NCBI RefSeq assembly: GCF_042453785.1
Contig: NC_091668.1
Coordinates: 24,461,001 to 24,525,000 of the forward strand
DNA from: Malus domestica
Lineage: Eukaryota > Streptophyta > Magnoliopsida > Rosales > Rosaceae
Reading direction: 5' to 3'
DNA length: 64,000 nucleotides
The position numbers and the translations under genes are program-made. Shown here in pieces: positions 37,700 to 50,502 of the stretch (position 1 is its first letter; each line of letters starts with the position of its first letter). Below the pieces are notes generated by a model. It worked only from the letters and a program-made list of their open reading frames with translations, did not search any database and had not been told where the DNA came from.

Positions 37700-38047
37700 G
37701 AGAGAGATTGAGAGAAAGAGAGGAATGAATAAGGTCGTACTCTATCATCATCGTCTAAAAAGAAATATATTTACAGTTAAACTTTAAACCCAAAATATTT
37801 TTAAAAAAAACCTTTATGTAATAATTCTAGTTGAACTTTAAATGTTTATTTTCATTATCTTTAAGTCTAGTCGGAATATTTATGTTATGATTGTGTTAGA
37901 TATGTTAAAATTTAAGATTTAAGATTTTTTTCATTTTTTGAAAAAAATACCGAAACCGAACCGGAAAAAATCGAACCGAAAAAAAACCGAACTGAAAAAA
38001 ACCGAAAAAAAATTGAACCGAACCGATTTGAACCGAACCCACCCCTA
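36888..38047. mobile_element. DNA element with GAACCG-repeat ends, inside the LINE 3' region
   Basis: The left end is TAGGGGTGGGTTC and the right end its exact complement, GAACCCACCCCTA. Just inside both ends lie arrays of GAACCGAAAC-like units (about 36903-37037 and 37950-38037) that pair with each other. The centre is AT-rich with an (AT)n(AG)n microsatellite at about 37628-37715. The 1.16-kb element has no coding capacity. The ends resemble those of some non-autonomous hAT elements, but no clean 8-bp TSD is visible (CTACAATG against CACTGCAT), so the superfamily is uncertain. Confidence 0.7.
37628..37715. repeat. (AT)n(AG)n compound microsatellite
   Basis: A TA run of about 30 bases is followed directly by AG dinucleotides with a few interruptions. 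It lies in the centre of the GAACCG-repeat element. Confidence 0.92.
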
Positions 38048-38166
38048 CACTGCATCTAATGCTAAAAGCCTCACCCCTCACACTACCAGATGAAGACCTA
38101 GGGGGGCAAGGAAGACCATCATTACATAAAATATGCACTAGGGAAGATGGAGGTCTATTGACCCAG

Positions 38167-38258
38167 ATGAATAGGTATGAAGTAGGTGGCATAAAATAGG
38201 TATGAATAGGTATGAAATAGGTATGAAGAAGGTGGTATGAAATAGGTATGACCTAGGT
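38167..38258. repeat. short tandem repeat, AATAGGTATGA-type units
   Basis: About six imperfect copies of AATAGGTATGA or AGGTATGAAGTAGGTGG lie in the LINE 3' region. A single AAATAGGTATGAAGTGGGTG also occurs at about 17763. Confidence 0.7.
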
Positions 38259-41200
38259 CCGCAACAGTGTTGGCTAATCTTGGAGTCAAAGACCAACGAC
38301 AGTCTTGGAAAGACTCCCTCTTCTTTTGCTTTTCACTAGAGCAGGAAAAGCTCCCCAACTGCCCTTTGTTGGCGTATCTTTGAGGCAAGAAATTGATTCC
38401 GATGAGTCAGATTCAATAATAATCGAATTCCAGCCCATATGGATACCCAACTTGCATCCATGCAGGATTTCCAGTGGCTCCGTCATAGCTACACTTGAGG
38501 CCTTCAAGCAATATCTGCAAGCAGCCAAGAAATTTCCTTCTGAATCCTACGCCACCATACTTACAAACCCCGAACCTGTACTCTCTACCCAACAAGCATC
38601 CACATTAATTCTTATGAACCCCGGGCACAGTGGGATCCATTATTCAATAGTAGTATCTGTGACAGGAGTGCAGGGCAAAAGACGAGAGATCGACAAGCCC
38701 AGAGCCTTGGTGAAAACTCCAATCGAGATGGATATTGTCGCAATTACCTATCTTGGGTTTATTGGTTGCTGGTTGAAAAGAAAATTGCATCTTGATTTCT
38801 AAATTTGCCAGCACGCAAAGGCAACATTGGACACCAAATTTCTCAACACACGCTTTGAACTGTTGGTAGAAACAGAAATGGCAAGAAGCCAATTTGCCCA
38901 TGTCGTAACTTCCTCTCGATTTATCCTAAGGTTCAAAGCTCCACCAAACCAAACCAAACCAATTCCACCCACATACATAGAAGGAAATGGTGCTCAATCG
39001 ATTCCTCATGAGAATTGCATATGGGGCATAGAGGTGATAGAGATGATCGTCTTTTAAATAAGCTCGCCATAATAGCAATAGCCGCATGAAGATATTTCCA
39101 TACAAAGCACCTGATTTTTGGTGTGGTTTCCAGATTCAACATCGTTTTCCATAGTGAATTTGGGATGGAAGTAAATGTGGAAGACCTCAGATTCCTTCGG
39201 GGTCGGTTCCTTGCATGGGCCCAATGGGATATGGATTTGGCCGAGCATGTCCCATTTTTCTCAAAAGGCCAAAAAAACCTATCTTGGAGCATCGAGTCCC
39301 AAATATGAGTCTCTAAGATCGCATCAAACTTTTCATTTGACACAAATGGTTTCAAAATGTTTATGTCCCATTTCCTAGTATCCGGGCATATCAGAGATTC
39401 AACCCTCATATTCCGCGTGTCTTGCACCGTGGCCAAAAGAGAAGGCCTACCCAAGGAAATGGACGGGGACCATCTATCAACCCGCACCCAAACCTCTTTA
39501 CCATTCATAATTTGTCAATGTGATCCCCCAAGCAGGATATCTCTTCCGACAAGTAGGCTGGACCAAGCCTAGGAAGCTCTCCTACCCCGTTTTGCATCGA
39601 GGAAAGATCAATTAGGAAAGTAACGAGCTTTAAGAACCAACGCCCATAGGGAGTTCGGTTCCATTATCAATCTCCAACATTGCTTAGCTAGGAGGGCATC
39701 ATTGAAATCCACAAAATTCCTCAAACCTAAGCCTTCATCAGTTTTCGATCTACCCAAATTTTCCTTTAATACCTAGTGAATATGATTCTCACCTCATATT
39801 TGCCCTTACCAAAATTTTGAGATCATTACATCTAACTCATTGCATAGTGACGTGGGGAATTTAAATAGATTCATCGGGTATGCAGGGATAGCTTGTGCCA
39901 CTGTCTTTATCAGAACCTCACGCCCAACTTGTGATAAAGTGGATTGCTTCCACCCTTGAATATTTCTCATTAAGATTCCTTTAACATAAGCCAACCCACA
40001 TTTCTTCGATCGGCCCCAGATGGTCGGGACTCCCAAGTACAAACCCGAGTCCCCAACCATGTTCATGCCAAGAATGCCGGCCAGTTCTTCTGATAAAACC
40101 ACTGTGAAGTTTCCCTCGAAAAAGACACTTGATTTCAGCTTGTTAACTTGTTGTCTCGATGCCGAACAATAGGCATCAATTAACTGGATTAAGTGTCTGC
40201 AATTTTCCTTTTCTGCCTTCAGGAAGATAACGGTGTCATCTACACAAAAAAAATGATGTGAGAAATAGTTGGACCGGTTGGGTTCATCTACACCCCCTTA
40301 ATCCACTTCCGATCACTGGCCTGTTGAATAATTAGTGAAAATACTTCACTAACCAAGATGAATGAATATGAGGATAATGGATCCCCCTGACGAAGACCAC
40401 GTGATGGAGCAAATTTTAAGCCGGGCTATCCATTAAGAAGGATGGCAAAGTTCACCGATGAATACATCTCTTTATAAGATTTCTCCATCTTTTGTCAAAA
40501 CCTATCTTTTCCATCACCACCAAAAAGAAATCCCACTCCATCCTATCATAAGCCTTGTGCATATCCAATTTGATTCCCAACTCGAATTTACATTTTGTCT
40601 TTCTCATTTTGAGGAAGTGGAAGATCTCATGTGTGATGTTGATGTTATCTTGTATTTGTCTTCCAGCCACAAATGCATTTTGGGTAGGGGAGATCAAGTC
40701 TGATAAAAGAGGTTTGAGACAGTTTTCCATAACCTTCGAGAGGACCTTGTATGAGTAATTACATAAACTAATAGGATGAAACTATGAAACAAATTTGGGA
40801 TTTTGCACTTTTGGAATCAACACTACGTCAGTAGCATTTATCCAATTAGGATTCTGAGTGCCATTCATTAAGTCCACAATTAGTGGATTCACATCCATAA
40901 CTATGGTGTCCCAATATGAGTGGTAGAATATACCTTGAAAACCATCTGGACCCAGGGCCTTTAAACCCCTCATTTGCATTGCCGCCGTCTTTATCTCTTT
41001 AACTGAAATTGGGCTTGTAGGGGCTACGTTCATTTCATCAGTAACCCTTGAGGTGATATAACTTAGGATGGCTCCCTAATCCTGGTGCCCTGTCGAAGTA
41101 AACCGATCAATGAAGTGATTGTCGATTATGCGCCTTACCTGACTTGGATTTTCCACCCAATCCCCACTGCCATTCTTCAACGATACCACTTTGTTCCTCA

Positions 41201-42957
41201 TTCACCTATGCAAAGTAGATTGATGGGAAAACGTAGTATTGGCATCCCCTTCCTTAAGCCATCTTAATCTTTGCTATAAAAAACTTCCCTCTTGACTCCA
41301 CAGGTGGTCCATTTTTTTTCCAAAGCTTTAATTTCTGAAAGTTACCTCTCTAATCATTTTGAAGACTCCCCAATTGGTTCATCATCTCCTAGATTTGCCA
41401 ACCTCGCTACTTGAATTTGTCTCTGCTCCAACTAATTAATCTGGCTCGACATTCATTTATCTTCATATTCCATCGCTCCAAGGTGTTTCCCTTATGAGAT
41501 TTACCCATACTTTTTTCACAATCTCTCGTTAATCTGTTTTTTTTTTCACCTAGAATGCCTCAAAATGAAAAAGTTTTTTTCCTTTCTTAGCATTCAGTTC
41601 AAATTGAACTAAAACTGGGCAATGGTCAGACCCCAAAACAATGTCGTGGGTGACTGTAGTGTTAGGCCATAACATCTGCCAACACCCATTAACTAACCCC
41701 TGATCGAGCCGAGCCTCCACCAACTGCCCATTTTTAGTTCATCTCCAAGTAAATTTGGGACTATTAAACTCCAAATCCATAACCTCCATATTGCACATAA
41801 TCTTCCAGGCACCTCCCGACTTCTCATGCTCCCACAAGAATTCATTAAAATCACCACCAATACGAGTCATTCCCCTTCAAAAGAATTCATTAAAATCACC
41901 ACCAATACGAATCATTCCCCTTCAAAAGTTAGCCTTCTCCGCCCGATAAGAGGTTCTATAGACTTTCATGAATCGGAATACACAATACGAGTCAACATAG
42001 TTTCATCTAGCATCAATAAAGTGTTTGGAGTACTCCATAATTTCCACATTCACCAAATCATTCCACCAGAAGCTCAAACCACCAACTCTCCTTATCGGAG
42101 CGGTATTGAAACCATTAGAGTAATCCATACGCCGCTTAACCCCTTATATTCTATGATCTCTTATTTTAGTTTCCAAGAGAAAGATCATAGAGGGTCTATG
42201 TTTCCTAATTTGCCCATGTATGGCCTGAACTACTGTGTCCGACCTAAGACCACGGTAGTTCCAAAAAAGATGTATCATGGTGATCGTGCGGCCGTTGAAG
42301 GCTAGCCACCACCACCTTGAGATAAGTTTCCCGTTTTCTTTGCCAACAGTGCATTTTTTCTCACCTGCAAAGATCTCCTCCATGTATTCCACATATCCTA
42401 ATAATTTATCTGCGCTTTCTGCAGTTCTTCCTCCACGTAGATCGTTCTCTCCATCATCAGACATCTCTCTCTTATGGTCATTTTTCTTAGTTTTTCTACA
42501 GCCTTCTTTTTTCTCTCCTTTATCATTTTGCTCTTTTTATCTGTTTTAGCTTTCTTATGTGGGGGAGTGCATCATCTTTTTGCTCTTGATGCGCAGTTCT
42601 CGCTTAGTACTGCTACCACTCGCATCTTCCTAAAGAGCATGACCACTCTCTCTAAAGATCATTTCCATGTTTGTTTATGTCCCCCGTTTTATCTATGGAG
42701 TCTGTGTTTGAGTCTAAGGCATAATAATTACTCCCTTGGTTTGGGTATAGATCTCTTCCTGAATTTCCTCAATCGTGATCGTCAGATTTCTTCCTTGCTT
42801 ACTGTGCATCTACACAAGCTCAAAACCCATACCAAAGCGATGGTTCAACAGAGGCCTACATCCTTCCGTTATCCATTGGGTCAGGTTGAACTTCTATCAT
42901 TCGCTCATTCTTTGAAGTCCATGCCATCTGTTTTTTCCTTTTCCTTTGTCTTGATCA

Positions 42958-45900
42958 AGGAAGAAAATATCGGTAATATCGGAAATATCGGTAGTTCGAA
43001 AACACGGAAATATCGATGGAAATATCGGGATAATATCGATATCGATAAAAATTACATGGAAACCACGGAAATTGTAAGAAAAACTTGGAATTTTTTATTG
43101 AAACTTTGTAGGATGTTTATTTAGTCAATTATCTATTAGTTTATCAAAAAAAATTGGAAAGAAATGCATTGCATGATGGATTTAACATTATCAAGTTGAT
43201 TATATAGCGAGCTGACAAACATTGTGAGTGTAGAAAATATGTAGTAATTAATGAAAGAAGTCTAAACACACCATAATCAGTTATATATAATGAATTAGTA
43301 CAATATTTTACACTTTATACATTGCATGGTAAGATACATGAGTGACTTAGTACCACATAGAGTTCCTATGAGGTTCAAAATTTTCACTATCTTCATCATC
43401 TCTATATGTAAAGTGAGTGTATTGTGAAGAGTAGTTATCAAATGATAAATCCCCAAAATAGTTTTGCATGTAATTGTTAACATGCCACCCATATGGATCA
43501 GAGATTGGTTGACATTGTCCATAAGCAAAATCATTTGAAGATTGAGTCTCGGATTGTTTCCATGAGTCGCTCGATTCCATCCCAACAGGAATGAGATATG
43601 AAGGGTAGGGAAATGGTTGGTTATGAGTATTACCATAGTAACTACTTCCCACTCTAACAGAGTCCGAAGTTCTAGATAACGAGTCATCTTCTTGACTTGA
43701 CAAAATCCCCTTGCCTCTTTCTCTACGAGTATAGTCCTTCCCTATGGCACAAATTCCTGGTCCTGCCCGCCTACTGCCATAGTCATCATCCTGTGTTGCA
43801 TGCGTGAAGTTTGCCTCACCAGTGAAGGGGCTCATAAATCCGGGAGGTGGTCTATAATAGTTTCCATATCCACCACCACTACTTCCAGCTCCACTACCTT
43901 CAGCTCCACTATGTCCTTCATCATTCCCACCTCCGGTGGTAGGTGAGTCTCATGATCTTGTACTAGAGCTATCATTAGTATCAGCACGATGTTGTGGTTG
44001 TGTAGGATTGGAAGAAGGTGGAATTCCAGTGTTTCTTGGTCTTGGGCGCAAAAGTTCTTCCAAAGAGTCAGCGCTGCTAGATCCCACCTCATCCTCTAAT
44101 ACTCTTTCTACATTTATCCCTTCATTACGTGCTTCTTCAGCAACTCTGGGAGCTGGGTTGCCTTCATCATCATCTAAATGAAGAGGTCTAATCCATTGAA
44201 AAAGTTGGTTACCCTCTGTATCATCATCTTCACCAACAATATCAAACACATCTAGTGGGTCACCATGGTCGACATGATCTATTTCTGCTTCCTTATCTCG
44301 AATTTGAAGCTTCATGTTGTAGTAGCAATAAACTAATTTTTCCAAGCTACTATGAGCCAACTTATTTCTTTGCTTTATGTGTATGAGTGCAAATGTGCTC
44401 CAATTTCTTTCACAAGCAGATGAGGAAGCTGTTTGTGATAATACTTTGATTGCTAACTTTCTCACAGTTGGTGCATCGGTCCCATACATGATCCACCATT
44501 CAGCTACAATGAAAAACAATGTTGATAAACCTAATAACTCCAACAAATTCTATTATAAACTTATAGTGAAATATGTTTATACTCACTAGGAGACATATTT
44601 GTTCGAGCAGCAACTGATGTTGGTTCTCCAAAACTTCTTCTTGCATCTTTAAACCATGTTAGCTGAATTCAATAAATCGTGTTAGTTTAATCCAACAAAG
44701 TAATTATTATAATTTAAGTAATTGTGTACCTCATTTCCAAATTGGCCAACTGCTGGTGATGCAGGGTCTAATTTAGAGTATACATTATGTACAGCACGTA
44801 TAAGGTTACCATCATCTCCAACACCGGGTCTGTATTGGTATCGGGGATTCAAATAATATGCTGTTCAAAGAAACACATACTCTAATAAGAGAAATAATAC
44901 TTATGCAACTAAGGAAATGAATTGCAAATTATGACATAATTTATACCTGCTGCATGCAAATTGTGGTTTAATGTTTTATACCATCGGTCTTCAATTATCT
45001 TTATGACCCACCTTGCACCATGTTTTCTTTCCAATTCATCATTCACTACACGCATCAACTCATATACTGCCCCCATAGTAGGATACACTTCTGTGTCAAC
45101 GATCCGTAAAACTTTGTAAAGAGGTTCAAACACTTGGCACACATGTTCTGATTGAGTCCAAAAAGCATGATCAAGCACTATACTTTCCACCATACGACCT
45201 GTATTTGAGCGGCTCAAATTGTGGTTGGCTCAATCGTCACTAGTGAATAGTTGCTTCAACCCTGCTTTCTTCTTGAGTAGGCTGTCTAATGCAATATAGT
45301 TGGTGGCGAATCGAGTGGTAGCTGGACGAATAATTTCTCCTTTGCAAAATTCACGCATCTTTGCCAACAACCAACCGTGATTGTAAATATAATTTGTGAT
45401 CGTTCTAGCTCTTTTGACCACAGTAGCAACATTCTCTCTCTTCCCCATTGCCTCAAACATGAGATCAATACAATGTGCTGCACATGATGTCCAAAACACA
45501 TTATGATGCTTCATTAACTTTTTTCCAACTTTGACAAATGCAGAACCGTTGTCGGTCACGACTTGGACAACATTATGCTCTCCCACCTCCATGATTACAT
45601 CCCTCAATAATTTGTAAATATACTTGTAGTTCTTTATATGGTCTGAAGCATCAACGGACTTAAAAAAAATTGTCTTTCCCTTGGAGTATACCATGAAGTT
45701 TATGATAGACAATCTAGTCGGGCCGGTCCATCCGTCACACATGATTGTGCAACCATTAGTTTCCCACTTTGACCTCAACTTGTTAACATACTCGCCAATG
45801 TCTTTATACTCCATATCCAAATATTTGTTTCTTATCTCATAGGGAGTGGGAGGTTGTACTCCAACACCGGCCTGTTGACATCCCACTACCATATTTTTGA

Positions 45901-46999
45901 AATGATGTGATGATGCCTTTGCAACAGGGACATTTTCATAGATAAAGAACTTGCTAATTAGACGCCCCATTCCCTCCTTCACATTACCTCCGGTGAAATA
46001 ACTCCAAACACTCTTTTGACGTGCTTTGGATGACTTATATAAACTTGGGGCTATTGGTGGTGTTGGTTGTGATTCTCTAAGACTGCTTCCCCGTCTCATT
46101 TGTGCACCACCACTTGTCCCGGAACCTTGTGCTCTATTAGGAATTTTATGAAGGTGTTCTCTTTCCCATGCTGACTGTTTGGAGGCACGTAATGCTTGTT
46201 TCAAACTGCGTCGTTCTTCAGGTCCCATGTCATCATCACATTCGTCCTCATCGTCATCATCATCACTGTCAACCGCTTGGCCATAGACTTCTCCCCGTAG
46301 CCCAGCTCGAATATTTTCCATTCCCTGTGTTATCTTTTCCATCTGCTGTTTTTTATTTTTTAATAATGTGCTGATGAATGCCTTCACTTCTGGGGGGACA
46401 TTATCGCATCGTTGGACATTTTTTTATGGATCTCATCCACTAAGATGGTACTTAAATCGTGTCACTCCGCCACTCTTCATTACCCGACCACAATATTTGC
46501 AAATTGTGCCATGTCTGTTTTCGTCTATTGGGTCTCCATGTTCCCAAGCTGGATCACGTTTAGTAGCTCCATTGGACATCGTAAACGTACCTACATTTAT
46601 TTTTCATGAAAATTAGACAAATATTTTTTGGCCAAAAAATATAGTAGTGATGACGGTTATATAAGAGAACCTAAATAATGAAGTTATTCTACAGAAGAAT
46701 TAAATACGAAATAAAGAAAATGATTGTAAAAATTTAAGTAATTAAAAAAATAATATGGAATAATAAAACCTAATATTAATGAATAATAATCCAATTTGAT
46801 AAAAAATAATCCTAATATAAAACATGGTGATGAATAATAATCCAATTTGATAAAAAAATAATCCTAATATAAAACATGGTGATGAATAATAATCCAATTT
46901 AATGAATAATAATCCAATTTCATAAAAATCCAATTTAATGAATAATAATCCAATTTGATAAAAAAATAATCCTAATATAAAACATGGTGATGAATAATA
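42958..46999 (-). mobile_element. hAT-type DNA transposon, 3' portion
   Basis: The left boundary is placed at about 42958, where the LINE sequence gives way to tandem ATATCGG-type subterminal motifs (about 42967-43050). A minus-strand hAT transposase gene follows (43347-46593), then an AT-rich minisatellite (about 46760-47000) interrupted by the Gypsy element. Sequence that may be the element's 5' leader resumes near 61887-62110, beyond two LTR-element insertions. A matching right terminal repeat was not found, so the full extent is unknown. Confidence 0.7.
43347..46593 (-). pseudogene. hAT transposase (BED finger, hAT dimerisation domain) with four stops
   Basis: Exons on the minus strand: about 46593-44947, 44860-44729, 44662-44587 and 44503-43347, all with GT/AG borders. 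The N terminus is a BED-type zinc finger (GTICKYCGRVMKSGG, FKYHLSG). The middle has CDGWTGPTRLSIINFMVYS, VVTDNGSAFVKVG and SCAAHCIDLMFE. The C terminus has the hAT dimerisation signature (ASSSACERNWSTFALIH, NKLAHSSLEKLVYCYYN). A Gly/Ser-rich tail ends in SMWY. Four codons are in-frame stops: TGA 46435-46433, TAA 46426-46424, TGA 45232-45230 and TGA 43952-43950. Recognisable sequence continues in the same frame after each, and I found no frameshift. The gene was therefore inactivated by point mutations, not by indels. Confidence 0.9.
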
Positions 47000-47001
47000 A
47001 T
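46760..47001. repeat. AT-rich minisatellite, left part
   Basis: Several copies of a unit of about 52 bp built from AATAATAATCCAATTTGAT and AATCCTAATATAAAACATGG, including shorter variants. The array stops at the Gypsy LTR and resumes on the other side at 56110, so it is one array split by the insertion. Confidence 0.85.
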
Positions 47002-49623
47002 TGACACACCCCGTCCCGAAGGAGGGCATGCTGGCCGTCACGTGAGAGTGACGTAACCATTTGCACAGTACGGAAGCTTTAATTATACAATTTATAAGTT
47101 GATACACCCGAAGGTGAGTCCTAATTTTGTCCAATCTGTCAGAACCCCGCTGTATTCCTCGTAGTCACCACACCTTTGTGATTCCTGAACCTGGAGGGGC
47201 GCAAAACCAAAATTGAGTGGGTCAGTAAAACAATTCTTTTCCAAATCCAAACATTTCTCAAAACGTTGTAACCCCTCTCCGTAAAACCTGTATACTTTCC
47301 CAGAAATGTAAAATATAAATATACATATATATTCTCAATACTTCATTTCACTTTTTCAACATTTTTCATATCAGTTATGCCATGCCACATCATCTCAACA
47401 TTTCTCATATTAATTATGCCATGCCACATCATCTCAACATTAATAAGGTATGAATGCATCAACATAATCATATCAGGTGCAAGAAAGTAATCAACCGTAG
47501 GCCCTCTAATAGCCCTGTACGGTTGAACCTAGAGCTCAAAATCTATCATTATCACTCTACCGGAGTCACCTCTGTGACCCGTCCGGCCTTCTGCACGCAA
47601 GTTACGCTCTAGTGCTTCTCATAAATCATCTGTGCACATAATCTAAGGTCACCCACCAGTCGGAATCTCACTAACACTCTCGCGACTGGTCTGTCGTACC
47701 CACTCCGCGTGGACTGTACGACTAGCATCTACTTGGATCCAAGGCGAGCGTGCGATGCGGTGAATACTATAAGCACTAAACCATGGTGCAGGATTTGAGC
47801 TCAATATATATCATCATCATCATAACAGTAATTAAATACTCATCTGTGCGTCCACCGCACCATTTCATACATATGCATCATAAATCAATTCTTACCTGTG
47901 CGTCCACCGCACCAATTCATACATATGCATCATATATTAATTCATGCATGACATTTCAACTCACATTTCTATATACTTTTCATATCAATTCTATGCATGG
48001 TATTTCACTTCCCGTTTTTCCACATAACTCATATGCATTTCATTTTAAACATAATTTCATGCATTTTCAATTCTGGGAAAACGTTAAGTATATATATATA
48101 TATATACGGAAAACAAAACTGCCCACTCACCTGGAGTTCGCCCTACAACTCCCTAGCACAATACGCCAAGGCGTCATGACGATCGGCGCCTAAAACAATA
48201 ATCAATTCCAACCTCAGAATTCATATCGATAGAATATATAACTTATATAAAATACGTCACTACGTAGATTGATCCGGAAGATCCACCCCTCAGATTTTAA
48301 ATCCATAACTTCCAGAGGTCCACATTATACCTCTAGGACAACAACCTAAAATTTCATTACCATCCAACGGTCGGATCTCCGTCAATTTCCAAAACTAAGT
48401 GACGGTTAACATTTTATATTATGGACTTACAATTCCAATTCCGGAAGATCCGTAACTCGGATTCCCAATCCGTAAGTTCCAATAATCCTCAAATATTACG
48501 TATTACAACGTATCAAAGTTTGGTGACGATCCAACGGTCGGATCATCAATTCACATTTTCACCTAAATGTGAAAACTATAAAACGTTATTTGAACACCTA
48601 ACCAACAATCTTCAATAACTTTCTCATACGGTGTTCAATTTAGGTATATGAATATACCACAGTGATCTACTCGACGTCATGGACGTCGACATATTTTTAA
48701 AATAATTTTTTTTTTATTTTTTATTTTTACTGTAGCACCTTCTTCTTCCTTGGGTCGCCGGACTGGTTTTTCCGGCGGCCGTTTTCTGGGCAGTTTTTCA
48801 AATTGCCATAACTTTGTCATTTCTCAACGAAATCAAGTGATTCAAAAACGAAAGTTGTAGCCCTTGAAGAGACAAAGAGAATGGTACCTTGCACAACACC
48901 TAGTTAGCCGTGGTTTGGCCGGAAACTGCCTCGAAAGCCTCGGAGGTCGCCGGAAACTGGGTATTTTTCAAATGAGTATAACTTCTTCAATACTCAACGA
49001 AATTGAGTGAAACAAAAAGGAAAGTTGTAGTACTTGACGAGACGAAGAGATTGATACCTACCTCGACTCCTAACTCGCCGGGGATTCGCCGGAAAATTCC
49101 TCGAAAGCTCCGGCCAAACTTTGAACTTGTCAATCTCCGTGTTCTTACGTCCAAAAACTTCCAACGAAGCACTCCGAGCTTCCTTGGGACCTCACTAAGC
49201 CCGCTGTGATCTTGTTTTAGCCTAAAACGTAGTCATTTAGAAGATCATGAACAATACCATTTCACGGGAACTTTGAAACTAGGGTTTTTCGAAGCAAAAC
49301 TTACCTGAAATTGATGTCTACGTGATCGTGGAAGTTCCAGGAGTCCAAATGTGGTCTTATCTTGGACGTTTGTTTATGTTTTAGGTGGTTTTGGGTGAGG
49401 TTGAGCGTCGGAGAGGAAGAGAGAGAACTGGGAGTGAGAGAGAGTCGTGAGGGAAGAGAGATAGAGAGACAAGGTACGGGAATTGGGGAAGGTTTTGAGG
49501 GATGTGGGGATCCCACGTGTCCAACTCAATCCAAATTGTTAAATTTTCGCCCCTTAGTCCCGTTTAAGGGCATTTTCATCTTTTCATGTCCTCGGAATTA
49601 AAATTCCGGGACGGGCTGTCACA
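47002..49623 (-). repeat. Gypsy LTR, 3' copy (element orientation)
   Basis: The 2.6-kb LTR contains two copies of CTGTGCGTCCACCGCACCA (about 47841 and 47896), a short AT run near 48090, and a GA-rich stretch near 49420-49475. Small ORFs in it occur in identical form in the other LTR and are not genes. Confidence 0.95.
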
Positions 49624-50502
49624 ATCTTCCCTCCTTATAGAATTTCGTCCCCGAAATTCCAGCAACCAACTAAATCAACCATACTCCAACAATAGCTTCG
49701 GGTAAATCTTTCTCATCCGATTCTCTTTCTCCCACATACTTTTCGACTGAATGATTTCCTTCACAAAGCTTTTACTACTTACTCTGTCTTAATTCTCAGG
49801 ACCTTCTTTTTCCAATCCAAAGTCGTCCTTGGTTCCTTATCAAGTCGAATCCAATTTAATTCTCAATAGTTGCACCATAATTCCATGAGACGACTCTGTC
49901 ACTTAGTGACAACGCATCGAACACAAAATACATTAAGTACCGTTACCCTGTCTGGGAAAAAGTTATTACTCAGCACTGGAGTAATTGTACTAACTTGGTA
50001 CATTGATCAACTATCACTTCAAATTCGATCATAACCATCCTATGTACAAGGAAACTTGTACACATAATCCAAAGTAATATCTTTCCATTTCCATTGCGAA
50101 ACAGAAAATAGTTATCTCAATCCAAAGGTTTATCTCTTTCTGCCTCAATCTGCTGACCAAATAAAACTGTCGAATGGTATGATAAATCTTATTACTTTTG
50201 GAATATTGCAGAAGTTGAACAGTGAACTTCGTCCAATATTTGCTTGCTTCAAATCCTCAGCATTAGGCACATACTTTTTGTTTTCTTGTATCCACATACC
50301 ATTTGATTCACGAATCATGTACTCATTCTTAACTTTACTTTAGTTGGTTTCCAATCCACAAGAAGATAACCATGGCAAGCGTACCAGATATTAATTCTTA
50401 CTGCAGTCTTCTTATCAAGTGCTTCAGTTACAACAATTCACGATCGCCCTGATCGTACAATCATAATCACTAAGTAATTCAATCCACCCTTGTTGCCTCA
50501 TA

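Larger units (their letters stand above)
36719..42957 (-). mobile_element. L1-type LINE with RNase H domain, degenerate
   Basis: Read on the minus strand, the order is endonuclease-like sequence near 42300-41750 (FWNYRGLRS, FLLETKI), reverse transcriptase (SPTQNAFVAGRQIQDNI and LDMHKAYDRMEWDF near 40700-40550; PSRGLRQGDPLSS near 40400; FFFVDDTVIF near 40230), a thumb segment (LYLGVPTIWGRSK), a zinc-binding RVT segment (CPICNSHEESIEHHFLLC near 39000) and a terminal RNase H-like (RVT_3) segment (NSIIIESDSSE near 38440). Frames are broken by stops and shifts. The 3' end is marked by a poly-T run at 36725-36751, the complement of the element's poly-A tail. The 5' end is lost where the hAT element begins (about 42958). 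A separate DNA element (36888-38047) interrupts the 3' region. Confidence 0.85.

Noticed and set aside
48987-49601. Pairs of small ORFs (61-79 codons) repeated identically near 55.5-56.1 kb
   Set aside because: They recur because they lie in the two Gypsy LTRs. They overlap each other on both strands and show no domain.
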